From Heterocephalus glaber (lineage: Eukaryota > Chordata > Mammalia > Rodentia > Bathyergidae): DNA of 64,000 nucleotides. The notes under the pieces were generated by a model. It worked only from the letters and a program-made list of their open reading frames with translations. It was not told where the DNA came from and did not search any database. Made by a program: the position numbers and the translations under genes. Where the stretch lies: contig NW_004624865.1 in NCBI RefSeq assembly GCF_000247695.1, forward strand, positions 990,208 to 1,054,207, read 5' to 3'. Within the stretch, counting starts at the first letter, position 1; the number at the start of each line of letters is the position of its first letter. This document shows, piece after piece, positions 11,826 through 23,517 of this stretch.

Positions 11826-12057
11826 ATAACTGTCTTGCTAAGTTCCCCAGGCTGGGCTTGAACTTTATTTGTTTGTTTGTTTGTTTTTTGTTTGTTTTTT
11901 CTGGTACTGGGAATCGAACTCGGGTCCTTGTGCTTGTGAGGCAGACAGCGGAACCACTGAGCTAAATCCCCGGCCCCCCAGGCTTGAACTTTAGATCCTC
12001 CTGCCTCAGCCTCCCAGAGAGCAAGGATTATAGATGTGTGCCGCCACTCCTGGCTCA
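11826..12057 (-). repeat. B1-type SINE, antisense, split by an ID insertion
   Basis: agttccccaggctgggcttgaact on the left and gatcctcctgcctcagcctcccaga on the right are one B1 body. The gap is filled by the ID-like element at 11868-11980. Confidence 0.85.
11868..11980 (-). repeat. ID-like tRNA-derived SINE inserted in B1, antisense
   Basis: A (TTTG)n/T-rich tail, then ctggtactgggaatcgaactcggg and ccactgagctaaatccccggc, the reverse complement of a Pol III A/B-box SINE. The 13-bp duplication GGCTTGAACTTTA is present at 11855-11867 and 11981-11993. Confidence 0.92.
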
Positions 12058-13054
12058 AGATTCCATTTTCATTCAGATTTTCTGGCTTCGTAAGCTGAGC
12101 CGTTGTTCCAGTATTACACACTTTCTACCTTCAGTCCCGACTTCTATCTGGTAACTGAGGTCCCAGTGTCTGAGATGAGTATAGTGGAAGGGAAGGGTGT
12201 TATCTTGAAGTCTGTTGAGTGACAGCCTCTGGCTCAGGTGGCTCATTGCACAGGGGGCCCAGAGGTGTGCAGATGTGCAGGGATACGTGGGCAGTGTCAC
12301 GTTGATGCTTACCAGAGCCACAGGTGCCTGTGCCTGAACTCATCACTGAGTTCCTTTAAAGATGAACCCAGGCTCTGAAAAACCCTGAGACAGCTGCAGC
12401 TTTGTCTTTCCCCCAGGGATCGAGGGGCTCGGGCGGGGCTCCGAGCTCTGCGTCTCCACTGTGGTGATGCGTTTGGAACCTCGTCGGGTTCGAACCTGTG
12501 AAGGAGCCTGGGAAGGAGCCGATGGAGGACCTCACACTCTGCTGGGATGGCAAATCCCGCTCATTCAGAGCGTTCTTGGGGTAGTTTGTGGCTTTATCAG
12601 TTTTTATAACATGCTTTGAGTGACTGAGCATTTCCTCTGTAAACCCTAATGATTAGAGATGGCTATGGAGGTGCCTAGCCTGATTTACTCCCATCCAGTT
12701 TGGGGTTGACTAAGTACCTCGGCTTTTGTTGTCAGTGTGAAAACCCATCTGGCTAGAAATCTGTGAGTATTAAATTTTGTTCATGTCTGGAATAGAATAA
12801 AATGGCTTAAATGGTTTTTATTTCACACATTTCCCATATGTTTGTATCTTTGCATTTCATAGTTGGCCTTCATTTTTCTCTGGAGAAGTTTCTTACTTGC
12901 CTCTTTGTACTTATCTTTCCTGTTCTTCTTTTCTCTTTACATATAAAAGGTGTTAGGCTAACTCTGCTAAGAGGGCGAATCAGTGAAGGCTAAGTGGGAA
13001 AATGGCAGTTTATGCGGCTCATCTTGACAGAATCCACAGCTGTCTTCACAGCTT

Positions 13055-13165
13055 GGTTAACTGTGAGCTCTTGGAGAATTGGTGCAGAATGCATCGTATC
13101 GATAGGCTCTGTGGGAGTAACACATTAAGCACTAATAAGTATTCGTGGAATGAAGAAGCACGTGA
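13055..13165 (+). repeat. L2 3'-end fragment
   Basis: ctgtgagctcttggagaa, then acacattaagcactaataagtattcgtggaatgaa, has the order of the L2 3' end (ctgtgagctcct... gtgcctggcacata... tcaataaatatttgttgaatga). Diverged. Confidence 0.55.
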
Positions 13166-14909
13166 AATGCTGGTTTTGAGTGTTGGCAGCAGGGACTTCA
13201 TTATGTCTGGATTCTGGTGGTTAAAAACACCCAGCAAATCTAGCTTTTTGGTCAGAAGCAAACAGTGCTCAGCCCTCATTGTCCCGTACAGAGTGCACAT
13301 GGAGCAGCACGTCGTCCTCTCAGTACTGCTACACGGGGCAGCAGCTTTGGTGTCTTTGGCTCCTTGCAGACATATGGAGGCTGGGATATGTTGGGGCAGG
13401 AAGTGTGATTTCTTTCCTCACTGTTTACCTAAGGGTCAGGACACACCTCTTACAAGAGAGAAAAGCGTGACACGTTTGTTTAGTAACAGACGATTTTTCT
13501 CCTGGTCTCCTGCTCACCTGAATTTGGAAAATTTACTTTCTGCACCAGGTGGGCACTCCAGACAGCCAGCCAGGAGAGCCAACACCTGCACAGAACGCTC
13601 CTCCCTCTCCATGCCAGCCTCTTGGTGTGTGTCCAGGTGTCCCTGCAGGCTGTGGAGGAAGTCAGTGCCTCAGCTCTCTCATGTTGCGGAGCGGAAACTG
13701 TTGGGGCAGGGTGGGCCACTGTGGACGTTCCCATAGCAGAGGACAGGTGATTGAGCAGAGAGTACAAGTCCTTCAGCTACAGTTTCAGGTGATACCAGAG
13801 ATGCAGAAGTGAAGACCCAGAGACCCAGGCAGAGCCGCGTGCGTTTGTGTCTAGGTTTGGTGACGCAGGGCCAGTGTGTAAGAAGGCGATCAGGTGAGAA
13901 GCATGGTGGAAGAGGCACCTGCAGGCTGTCCGTCCAGTCTGCTGGGCTGTCCGGAACTCCCTACCTGGCTCGCCCCCTGTGATCCTCAAGGGATGAGGGG
14001 GAGCGTCGCCTTCTGAGGGTTCCTGGCATGCTCCAGAGGACAGGACTTCTGCTTTCTGTGGCCCTGGGCCAGCGGAGTCAGCTTCCTGGGACTCCTGCAG
14101 GGAGAGTGAGGTGCTGGAGATAAGGACAGAGGCCGGAAAGACCCTGCTCCCGAGCCCTCCTCAGTGGCCTTCAGTTCAAAGACCTGAGCCTGCCAGACTG
14201 CCACACTCCATGTATCCTGTTCCAAACCCTGGCAAATGCTGAGGAGTGACAGGGGGGCTCCCGCTGACTGATGAAGACAGCTAGTGAGACCTGTAGATGA
14301 GATGGTTATTCTGTAGCTTGTTTCTCAGGAACAACCCTTGTGAAATTTCATTATAATCTGTCTGTCCTTACACAGGGCCTAGTCTAAGAGTCAAGCACAG
14401 GGTTTTATCTACACTGCCCTGTGTGCTCTAGAATGGAAGTAGGAGGTGCCCTGGGCATCACAAACTTGTACGGTCCTTGCAGGGTGGGTTGGAGACCTCA
14501 GAAAATTAATTCGAAAGAGCCCCGAAAAAGATCACTAAAGATACCAGATTAGTTGATTGTTTTCTGTAACATGTACCTTATTGGATTCTAATTCTTGGAA
14601 ACTTAATCATCTTTTTTGGTGTTTAAGGAAACTGTAATGCCTCATTTCTTCCCTTGGCAGAAAAATTGCCTTTTGTTGTAGCTGTTTTCCTGGTAAAGTT
14701 TAAAAATTATGTCTTCTGATCTCCGGGACAGCACTCAGTGATGCGCAGTAGCGATGACAGGAAGTTCTTTTAGCCTATGGGAAGAAATAGGCTTTTTAAT
14801 GTTCTAAATCACGAGCCACTAATAAATTGATAATTAAATAGGTACACTTTGTTGCATTAGATGACAAAGTACATTTTGTTTAAAATGCATTTCTTTTTAT
14901 AATATGTAA

Positions 14910-15020
14910 AATATTTTTAGTTGACAATAACTGTATGTATGTGTAGGGTACAATGTGGTACTTCAGTACACGTGTACAATGTATAATGACTGAATTTGGG
15001 CGATTAGCATACCCCTTCTC
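14910..15020 (-). mobile_element. Ancient L1 3' UTR fragment, antisense
   Basis: gtgtagggtacaatgtggtacttcagtacacgtgtacaatg, then gattagcatacccc, is the antisense L1MA/MB-type 3' UTR. Confidence 0.65.
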
Positions 15021-15795
15021 CCTGAATATTTGTCGCTTGTTTGTGTTGAGAACTTTTGAATTCCTCTCTTGTAGTTCTTAATGAAATAAGTAATGCATTG
15101 TTGTAAAGTACAGTTACCCTGTTGGTGACACTGTTTTGCTGTTTTTTGGTTTTGTTTTATTTTCTTTAGATTTAAGATTTCAACTAAATAGCCAAATGAT
15201 TTTTTAAGTGATCTTTTCTCATACTATTGCAGTTCTGGAGATTAAGTGAGTACCATTAAGTCCAGAGGGTGTCTGGCAATGGTTTAATCTCAATGCTTTA
15301 CAAAATTGGGGAGATATTGTCATAGCCTTGTTTTTCTTAAAGGTGACTATAACCCTATGCTGTCACAAGATTAGAATATAAATGCATGCCAGGGTATGCA
15401 GGGGTTGCTACCTGGGGCAGAACTTGGTGTGCATAGGCCAGTGCTGATTCGTAGCAGCATAGCTGCCTTCTGCTGGTGTGTCAGGGTGTGTGTATGTGTA
15501 GAATGAATTCTTCCTGTGACTGGCTTTCATTTGTATTAATTGTATACTTGTGAACTTATTGTTCTTATGCATTCTATTTCCTTCCTAAAATTGAGTCATA
15601 ATCCCTGCTCCATGAAAATTTTAAGTGTAGAAACAGTTGATTTTCCATAGTGGTATAGTGAAAATTTCAGTTAGTTGTAAGGTAGAGATCATAGGAAATG
15701 TATCATCTCCATGTCTTATTATTTAAAAAATTACATAGCTCTTGATGATTTTGTCACAATTTTCTTACTTAGCTGACCCAAATTTTCATATTTAG

Positions 15796-15859
15796 CCAGG
15801 CTACGATGACCTTAATCCTGATTGGAGGCTCTCTGCTGAGAAGAGAAAAAAAATAAAAG
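15796..15859 (+). CDS. NBAS: NBAS coding exon C
   Basis: 64 nt, 21 codons (residues 67-87, starting PGYDDLNPDWRLSAEKRKK) plus the first base of the next codon. Acceptor tatttag, consensus donor aag|gtgagt. It has a lysine/arginine-rich end. It is joined to exon D through a split Asp codon (g|at). Confidence 0.95.
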
Positions 15860-16394
15860 GTGAGTTGTATGATCATTAAAATCTTAAGGGACTCCTCTTA
15901 TTATGCAAGGTGTTCTTTAGATGATACAAAAAGTTTACAGGTACTTTTGCCTCACTTTGGAAGAAGCACTTATTGTTCACAGGACCAGAACAAGGAATAG
16001 AGCCAAGGTTCTGACATTAGAGCTTTCTGAGGCTGAGGCAGACCCGGCTCCCCTTTTTCAGGCCAGCACTGAGTTGGCTTACAGAGTTCAGAACTCAGGG
16101 CTCATGTCCAGGAGAGCTAGCTGCAAGAGAGTCATCACAGGAGAACCACTGCAGTTCTCTCTGGGTAGGAGGAGATTAGGGTTAGGCTGGTGGGTGGGCT
16201 TTTTAAAAATACATTTGTATTTAAAAATAAAGTAATTTACTTTTAAAATGCACTCATTTTATTTTTATAAATAGGAAAATATTTATATTTAAATAAAGTA
16301 ATTGTTATTTAATTAGATAAAACCAATAAATTAAAAAATGTAAGGATTACAAAGGGTCACTGAGTTTTTAAAATTTTTGACTAAGGATCATTTT

Positions 16395-16502
16395 TCTTTT
16401 TTTGTTTCTCTTCTGTTCTCTTACCCCTTTGGTGCTAGGGATCAAATCCAAGCCCTTGTGCATGCTAGGAAATCTCTACTGTTGAGCCATACCTCCAGCC
16501 CC
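16395..16502 (-). repeat. Older ID-type SINE, antisense
   Basis: ggtgctagggatcaaatccaagcccttgtgcatgctagg, then tgagccatacctccagcccc. This is a diverged tRNA-derived SINE, distinct from the young ID subfamily. Confidence 0.8.
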
Positions 16503-16702
16503 AGGATCAAATTATTTTAGATGAAAATTAAATTTTCCTGAGTTTTTAAATGTCTCCTATGAGATCAGTGGCATTCACAAATTTCAAAACCTATACTGTA
16601 CTTTTAAAATTTACATTTAAAAAGCACTAACAATATTGATTACTGACATGTGTATCAAGTTCCATGCTTTGAATTATCTGCTATTGTTAAATGATCATCC
16701 AG

Positions 16703-16790
16703 AGGTCGGGGATGTAGCTAGGTGGCATCATGCCTACCTGGCAAGCACAAGGTCTTGAGTTTGATCCCTGGTACCGGAAAAAATAAAAGA
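16703..16790 (+). repeat. ID-like SINE, sense
   Basis: ggtcggggatgtagctaggtgg (A-box region), then gagtttgatccctggtacc (B-box region) and an A-rich tail. Confidence 0.85.
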
Positions 16791-16860
16791 AAGATCATCT
16801 AAAATATTCAGAAACACTTTTGAGGAAAACTAATGATTTCTCAAACTAGAAGCTCAAATG

Positions 16861-16893
<33 letters not shown>

Positions 16894-16960
16894 TTGGTAC
16901 TGGGGATCAAACTCAGGTCCTTGCGCTTGGGCAAAACCGCTGAGCTAAATCCCCGGCCCT
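16861..16960 (-). repeat. ID-like SINE, antisense, with (GATT)n tail
   Basis: Eight gatt units at about 16862-16892, then ttggtactggggatcaaactcagg and ctgagctaaatccccggccc. A middle portion is shortened. The tetranucleotide tail is a typical decayed poly(A). Confidence 0.88.
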
Positions 16961-17609
16961 CAAATGTGATTTAAATGACTCTCTTCTTCCTTCCTACTTT
17001 GGGGGACTATAAGCCCCAAGAGAATTCACGTGTTCTTGAAATTCCTTATTTATATGAATTGTCTGTGGCTTCTTTTCTAAGAAAATGGCATTATGGTCTT
17101 TCTTTTTATTAAAATAATGAGTTATTTTCATGGTACTGTGCTCCGGTGCAAAAATATCTTTCTCCTTAGTTTAAATATATTTTTAAATTAATGGCTTATT
17201 ATTATATGTGTTTCCTGTAAACCATTACATACCCTTTGTGGGACAGCTAAGGTTTAAAAAAGTGCGGTAAAATTATAATAAATATCATAACATTTCCCAT
17301 TGAATTTTTCAGTTTGGTGAACTGTAATTCATTTTAATCTCTAAAAATTCTTTATTGGCCTTGAGTAGCTTCCCTCTGTAAGTTAAAAAAGTTAAATGTT
17401 TGGGAGGAAATCAGCCCTGGCAGCTATTATATATCTGTCTTTTATTTTTTTAAAGGGTATAGTTCTCTCAGTGTTTGTCTGAAGGTGATAGATACTCAGT
17501 TTCTAAAGCCCTTTATAACTTTTGTGTACGTATACTTCATACACATCTAATTTTAACTAAGTTGAAAATGGTGACACATCTCTTTCCCGAATATGTACTT
17601 TTTCTTTCT

Positions 17610-17760
17610 TTTGTCTTTTTCTTTTGAGAAGAGGGACTTTATTTACCTCTGTGTCCCTAGAGCTTCGGACTTTGACTCACTAATCGCCGGCACTCAGATA
17701 GATGTCCTTTCTGTGAATTCCTGTGCCATTTTGTGTCTCTTCCTTGAATAAAAATTTGAG
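17610..17760 (+). repeat. L2-like 3'-end fragment
   Basis: gagggactttatttacctctgtgtccctagag, then gccggcactcagatagatg, follows the L2 3' end order. Weak. Confidence 0.45.
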
Positions 17761-17895
17761 TGATGACTTCAATTTTAATACTTCTCATTATTTTAGGGAG
17801 CTTTAGGGCCCAAATAATAGGATGAATTTGGATCGTTCAGTTGATTATTATATGAAATACGTTGTATTTAAACCACGGACCTTTTCCCCCTTTAG

Positions 17896-18089
17896 ATAAA
17901 GAGTCCTTGTACCCGCTGATAGATGTCAATTGGTGGGCAGACGGTGCTGTGACTCTGGCTCGGTGCTCTGGTGCTCTCACCATTTTCTCTGTGAAAACGT
18001 TGAAGAATTTACTCGGAAGATCCTGTGAATGGTTTGAACCATCGCCCCAAGTCACAGCTACCCATGATGGGGGATTTTTAAGTTTGGAG
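17896..18089 (+). CDS. NBAS: NBAS coding exon D
   Basis: 194 nt. It completes the split Asp codon and encodes residues 88-152, including DVNWWADGAVTLARCSGALT and ending GGFLSLE. Acceptor cccctttag, donor gag|gtaaag. It is part of the propeller; the WW-AD and LARCSG segments are strongly conserved in NBAS. No indel relative to the human protein as I recall it. Confidence 0.97.
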
Positions 18090-18878
18090 GTAAAGCTTTC
18101 TCCTTGTTTGAGAGTAAACATGCATTTCACCCCAAATCTAAATACCTGGCTTCTTTCTTATTGTAGTTGTCTCATGATCTGATTCTGTCTTTCAAAACAA
18201 AAATCTCTGAGCAAGATGAAAAGAACAATTCCATTGTTTAGTGAATTTTAAAAAGTGCATTGTAAGAGAATGAAGAAACAGTATTCTTCTTACTGAAATG
18301 GTAGATTTCCCCTAGATTAGTCATCTTAAAATAAAGGCGGGTATGTGCTATCATTAGGGTTACCTTATGTTTAACTTATTTCCCTAAACTGTGATCCTTG
18401 AAATTTTTCATTCTTGTAGGAAAAAAAACTTGTTTATTGTCACAATAGACTTGAAAATAGAGTTGTTTTAGGGTTGTGCTTTGGTCATTTAAAATTCTAG
18501 TCTTTCAAGAGTAAAATCTTCAATGGCTTTTACTTCAGCCATGTAAGGTGACAAATGTTTTTTACTGCAGAATTCATTGCCGAGTCTAAAGAGAACTGTG
18601 GCTTAAAAATCTCAGCCAGCTCTGTTAATTTTGGAAAGAAAGTTGTCTTCAGCAGTCAGGCATTCAGACTTGGGGAACTTTGTGAAGCTGCTAGACTTTT
18701 AAAAAGGGAATGTGGAAGAGGTGTTCTTAGCAAAGCAGATAAATACTTTCATGTTCATTCTCTAAATAGGTGAAAAACAGCATCTTATTTTTCTGCAGCA
18801 AATACATCAATGTGGAAAGTAAAAGAAATTCGCATTCACATTCTTGGCTCCTTCATTTGTCCAGAATAATAATGTTTT

Positions 18879-18972
18879 GTGTGTGTGTGTGTGTGTGTGT
18901 GTGCCGGGAATTGAACTCAGGGCCTCACATTTGCCAGGCAGGTGCTGCACCACTGAGCTACATCCCTGGCCA
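18879..18972 (-). repeat. (TG)n microsatellite plus ID-like SINE, antisense
   Basis: A (TG)n run at 18879-18903, then gccgggaattgaactcagggcc and ccactgagctacatccctggcc. Confidence 0.85.
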
Positions 18973-19195
18973 ATGACCTGTTATTAATAGGCTTTGGTTT
19001 TGGAGATGTGGAGCTGATAATGCAGTACATTCATTTCTGGATCCTGTGGTGAATGTTTGTTGTAGGGTCCTTTGGTTTCCAGTGTGAATTGGATGTCATA
19101 AATCAAAGCAGAGTAGAATTAAAAATATTGTTTTCATTAACTCTGGAAAGTTGACTTTAGCTCCTTCCTCACTGTTAGTTTCACATCTTTTTCAG

Positions 19196-19453
19196 TGTGA
19201 GGTAAAACTTGTCCCCAAACGCTCTCGTTTGGAGCTGAGAGCTGGAGACGAAGATGACGGAGAAGAGGATTCTGACTCTGATCACGAAGCGTCCGCCAAA
19301 GCTCGCTACTTCGGTTACATAAAGCAGGGCCTTTACTTGGTGACAGAGATGGAGCGATTTGCACCTCCACGGAAACGGCCTCGGACCATTATGAAAAACT
19401 ACCGCCTCGTGAGTCTGCGCTCCACGACCCCGGAGGAGCTGTATCAGAGAAAG
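19196..19453 (+). CDS. NBAS: NBAS coding exon E (acidic linker)
   Basis: 258 nt, 86 codons, phase 0, residues 153-238. It opens CEVKLVPKRSRLELRAG, followed by a run of about 18 mostly Asp/Glu/Ser residues (DEDDGEEDSDSDHE), then ARYFGYIKQGLYLVTEMERF, and ends ELYQRK. Acceptor cttttttcag, donor aag|gtgagg. The acidic stretch is a likely disordered linker between propeller elements; the RKRPR motif that follows is strongly basic. Confidence 0.97.
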
Positions 19454-20100
19454 GTGAGGGCATAGGCCACTGCTGGAGTGCAGGCACCAGGCTTTGGCTC
19501 TGCTGGAGAAGGCTGAAGAAATTCACTGCAGGAAGGAATTAAAGAAGGGATGCTGGATCCTCGACATGGCAGAAACACTAGTATTATAAAGGCTCTGAAA
19601 CTGATGCTGGTGTTTGCATCTGAGTAATCAAAATCAAAATGGGGTAAAAGAAGAATTCACACTGGCAGATTATCTGCCTTGGGGCTCAGCCTGGGTCTTT
19701 GATCCCTTTCTGTCCTTTAGCACTCCCCTTACCTGTGTTTGGCACAGCTGCCTGCTCAGATCCAGAGCCTGCTTGGGAGTCAGGAGCCTGCTTGGGAAGC
19801 TGGTTCCCCTAGCACCATGTGTCCCAGTCGTGTGCGCCATTCCTGCAGGGACTGGGGACAAGCCCTGGACTTTGGGCCTATGGCACTCCTAGAACTGGTT
19901 TTGCCATTATTTGACTATGAGCAAGAGCTTTCACCATGTGTCCCTCATCTTTCTGATGTCCGGAAGCTGCTGGTGCCGTGGTACACACACATGCTCACGT
20001 CATGCTCTTAGGTCAGGGGATTGTCTCATTTGTCCTCTCAGTGGTGGCTCGTGGGTAATTCAGCCATGTAACACTCCTGTGTGCATTTTCTTGTCTAAAG

Positions 20101-20226
20101 ATTGAAAGCGAAGAGTACGAGGAAGCCTTGTCTTTGGCTCACACCTATGGCCTGGATACGGACCTCGTCTATCAGAGGCAGTGGAGAAAGTCAGCTGTCA
20201 ACATTGCCTCCATTCAGAATTACCTG
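20101..20226 (+). CDS. NBAS: NBAS coding exon F
   Basis: 126 nt, 42 codons, phase 0, residues 239-280, containing IESEEYEEALSLAHTYGLD and VYQRQWRKSAV. Acceptor gtctaaag, donor ctg|gtaacg. The helical, Glu-rich sequence marks the change from the propeller to the alpha-solenoid part of the protein. Confidence 0.97.
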
Positions 20227-22733
20227 GTAACGTGATGTCTTTTGGCTTGGGTTCTGTTGTAAAGCATTCTATGTTGCTGGCTTTTCCACAGGTGCCGGAA
20301 CATTTTTCTCACTTGGGAAAATGCTCTTGTCAGGACCTATTGCTCTGCAGCTGGACTTTGCTGCTGAAGCTGTTGGAACAAATAGTCACCGACAGACTGA
20401 TCTTGGCTGGGTCCTTGCCCCCACTGTGCCAGTTACCCCACTTCATCCACATTAGTCAGGGTCTACTCAGGAGCCACAGGTAGACTTCTTGATGAGATGT
20501 ATTTTCTATGAACCAGCAGTGAACTGCAAAGGAGTAAAGAGTACCTAAGGAGACACTGAGCTGAAGGAACTCACCCCTGGAGGGAGCGCATGGGAAGGGA
20601 GGCCTTTTCCCTCAGCTGGGACGCGCAAGCTGCTGGACTCGGAACAGTGGCAGTGCAGCGAATGTTAGAGACATGTCGGAGTTTTCTCCACCCAGGCCCA
20701 GTCCACAGTTGGCAGCCGGAGAGGGGTAGCGTAGCGAGGTATCTACTGCTAGGATACTGTGAGCAGAGGCTGTGTGTGAGGAAACCCCAGGGATGGTGAG
20801 CAGGAACCCCGGCCGTAGCACAGGCTCAGGTCGGAAGGAGCCATGGCCAGGGCTGGCAGGACAGACTCCACCTCACTGCCTGGCCAGTAAGGAATCTGCC
20901 CGAGGGCGACCCCAGGCTCTGGAAAATCGTGACTGGGAGAAAGGGGAAGCAGGTGTCACTCTGTATGTACATGAGCATGTTCCCTGGGCCTTGCTGCCTG
21001 CAAGCCAGAGGAGAGGAAGAAAAGAAGCAGAGATGTCAGCACTGGACACTCCAGGCCTTGTAGCGGCTGCAGTGCCCTCTGCTGACCAAGCTTAGCTGCA
21101 GATGAGAAACACTGCAGCTGCTTGGAAGGCAGAGCATTTGGAGCTGAGCAGTAATAGACAGATGAGCCACAGAGCAGACTTGCCGAGGACTCCTTTTGGT
21201 GAAATCCTACGGCGGGGTCCTCTCTGGCACTGGCCTCCTTTGTTAAAATTGTCATATAGCTTCAACTTAGTTGGGGCTGCTGTAACACGGAGGTCACAGA
21301 AATGGCTTATGGGACTCCAGTGCAGGTGGGTGAGTTCACCCGCAAGGTGTCTGCCAGTTTGCTCCTTGTCTTCCAGGTTTGCAGATGAATCCGTTTGTGC
21401 TGTTTCACATATGGTGGAGAGCAGAGAGGAGGAACAGCCCCTTCTTAGTCTCTTTCGGGCACCAGTCCTATCACGAGGGCTGAGGTCTTGTGGCCTAGTT
21501 ACCTCAAAGCCACCACTCCGAAAACCACCATACGAGAGTTCAGGGTCCGACGCAGGGGTTTTGGGTTGACAGTCAGTTCCCCACTGGCCCGTGTGTTCTG
21601 ACTCTTGACGTCTCTATAAGGATGAGGTTGGACGGATGGTGCACCCTTAAAGGGCTGTGCCTGCTGATCTGACGTTTAGAAAGCCTTTGCCTATATAAAG
21701 AGGCTATGATGTGGGGAAAATTCTTGACAGTTATATTCCCTGAAAGTTTATATTCATAATTAAACAACATGATCGAAAGGTTATTTGTAAGAAGTTGATG
21801 ATTCATCCAAATAGGATGGTCAGCTGTTGTTTAATACCAGAGAGGAGAGAGCATGAGAGGTGATGGGCAAAGGGAGAAGACAGAGTTGCTGGTATTTGCT
21901 TCAGAAATCAAACGCCAAACCTGCATTATCTTTTCATTTTTTACTTTTAGGATTAGGACAGTGAGCTCCTAAAGTGCATGTCTTTTCATTTAGAGGCATT
22001 TTCTGAAACAGAGTAGATGCTGTTTGGGCTCCTGAAGGAGCTGTGAGAGCTGCCATGAGAGACAAACCAAGGAAGAGTTTTAATTGGGAATGTATTTAAT
22101 TCAGAGAGATAAATAGGCAGTTAGGAGTAAGAGCAGCGTGCTAGTGACTGTAAAGAGTTATAGGAGAGACGTAAGTGTAGCCCTCGCCGTGGAAGAGCTG
22201 AAAATCTTCCCGAGGAGGCAGACTTCATACTTAGTGTGCATAACCATGCAGGAAGATTTCAGATGAAGCCCTAGGAGCCTAGTAAAGTAGCGATCACCGT
22301 GGACCCAGGCAGTGTGGAGGGAAGGCTTTGTGCAGTGTGGACGTTTCAGATGGTAATCTCAGATCAGAGTGAGGCGTCCCCCGCTGCAGCAGAGCAGGAC
22401 CCCCTTTATCGGTGTGTGTTTGTGATCTGTGGTGGAGACGTGCACCGTGCGGGACAGGAGCACACACCCTGAGTGTCAGCCTGCTCACCGCCCCCACCCC
22501 GCCCCGCCTCGCCACCCGCAGAACCGCCTCTCAGCCGCTCTCCTTCATTGATCCTCTGCACTACTCTTAGTCCCAGTTTCATCAATTTCTACTCAGATCT
22601 GTGTTCTTTCTTTCCTTCTGTTAGTTCCAGATTTGGGTTATTATTGTCTTTCTGGGACCTTGAGATGATCATCAGGCGGTTTATTTGGGATCTGTCTATG
22701 CTGTTTATATGTGCATTCATAGAGGAAAGCATT

Positions 22734-22827
22734 TTTTTTTTTTTTTTTTTTTTGTACTGGGGATTGAACTCAGGTCCTTGCGCTTGTGCAGCAGGTGGCG
22801 AAACCACTGAGCTAAATCCCTGGCCCT
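22734..22827 (-). repeat. ID-like SINE, antisense, with target duplication
   Basis: A long T run, then gtactggggattgaactcagg and ccactgagctaaatccctggcc. The duplication AGGAAAGCATT lies at 22723-22733 and 22828-22838. Confidence 0.93.
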
Positions 22828-22852
22828 AGGAAAGCATTCTTAAGAGAACAGA

Positions 22853-22985
22853 GGGCTGGGCGTGGTGGTGCACAGCTCGGGAGGCTGAAGCAAGAGGGTT
22901 GCCAGGAATTTGAGGCCAGCCTGGGCTACATAGTGAGCCTGTGTCTTAAAAAACAATCAAATGACCCCCTCCCCTCAAAAAAGAA
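22853..22985 (+). repeat. B1-type SINE, sense
   Basis: ggctgggcgtggtggtgcac, gggaggctgaagcaag and aggccagcctgggctacatag, followed by an A-rich tail. Confidence 0.9.
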
Positions 22986-23059
22986 GAAAAAGACAAAACC
23001 AAGAGGATGAATGATACAAACAAATTCAGAGACGATGTGCATGACTCATGTGGCAGCCA

Positions 23060-23150
23060 CCAAATCCATTTTATGCACTGTTGTACACTCTTGTGTGATT
23101 CAGTGCCTGGCACATAGTAGGTGCACAGTAAACATTTCATTGACAGATGA
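23060..23150 (+). repeat. L2 3'-end fragment
   Basis: cagtgcctggcacatagtaggtgcacagtaaacatttcattga is a good match to the L2 3' terminus. Confidence 0.75.
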
Positions 23151-23365
23151 GCTCTGTAAGTCAGCTGGTTTGCCAGACCTGGTATTTGGTGGCTGTGAAG
23201 ATTAGGGATATGATTAAACAGACTGTTGGGCTCGGGAAGATGTTGACAGCTTGTGATGCACTAGCTACCTCAGGGACAGCTTCGTCCTTCTGGACAGCAG
23301 GTGTCAGGTGCTGCAGGATGCCTCTGGTGCTTTAATATCTCTGCTTTTATTTTCCTTTTATGAAG

Positions 23366-23517
23366 AGTAAAATAAAGAAGCGATCCTGGGTGCTCCATGA
23401 GTGTTTGGAGAGAGTTCCTGAAAATGTGGAGGCAGCCAAAGAGCTGCTGCAGTATGGTTTAAAAGGCACAGACCTGGAGGCCCTCCTTGCCCTGCAGAGA
23501 GGAGTGCACACCAGCAG
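23366..23517 (+). CDS. NBAS: NBAS coding exon G (weak donor)
   Basis: 152 nt, residues 281-330 plus two bases of an Arg codon. It includes SKIKKRSWVLHECLERVPEN and LLQYGLKGTDLEALLA. Acceptor ttatgaag. The donor that keeps frame is cag|gttggt, with T at +3. A much better match, GTGAGG, starts 4 nt downstream at 23522 but would shift the frame. The last residues (LQRGVHTS) differ clearly from the human protein while keeping its length. Confidence 0.93.

Larger units (their letters stand above)
12060..15795. other. Intron interval before exon C
   Basis: The interval holds an L2-like piece at about 13055-13165 and an L1 piece at about 14910-15020. The 244-codon frame at 13002-13736 runs over the L2 remnant, shows no domain, and has long overlapping antisense frames, so it is not called a gene. 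Confidence 0.6.

Noticed and set aside
13002..13736. 244-codon ORF in an intron
   Set aside because: No recognisable domain; it runs through an L2 remnant and is overlapped by several long antisense frames, as expected for chance in GC-rich DNA.
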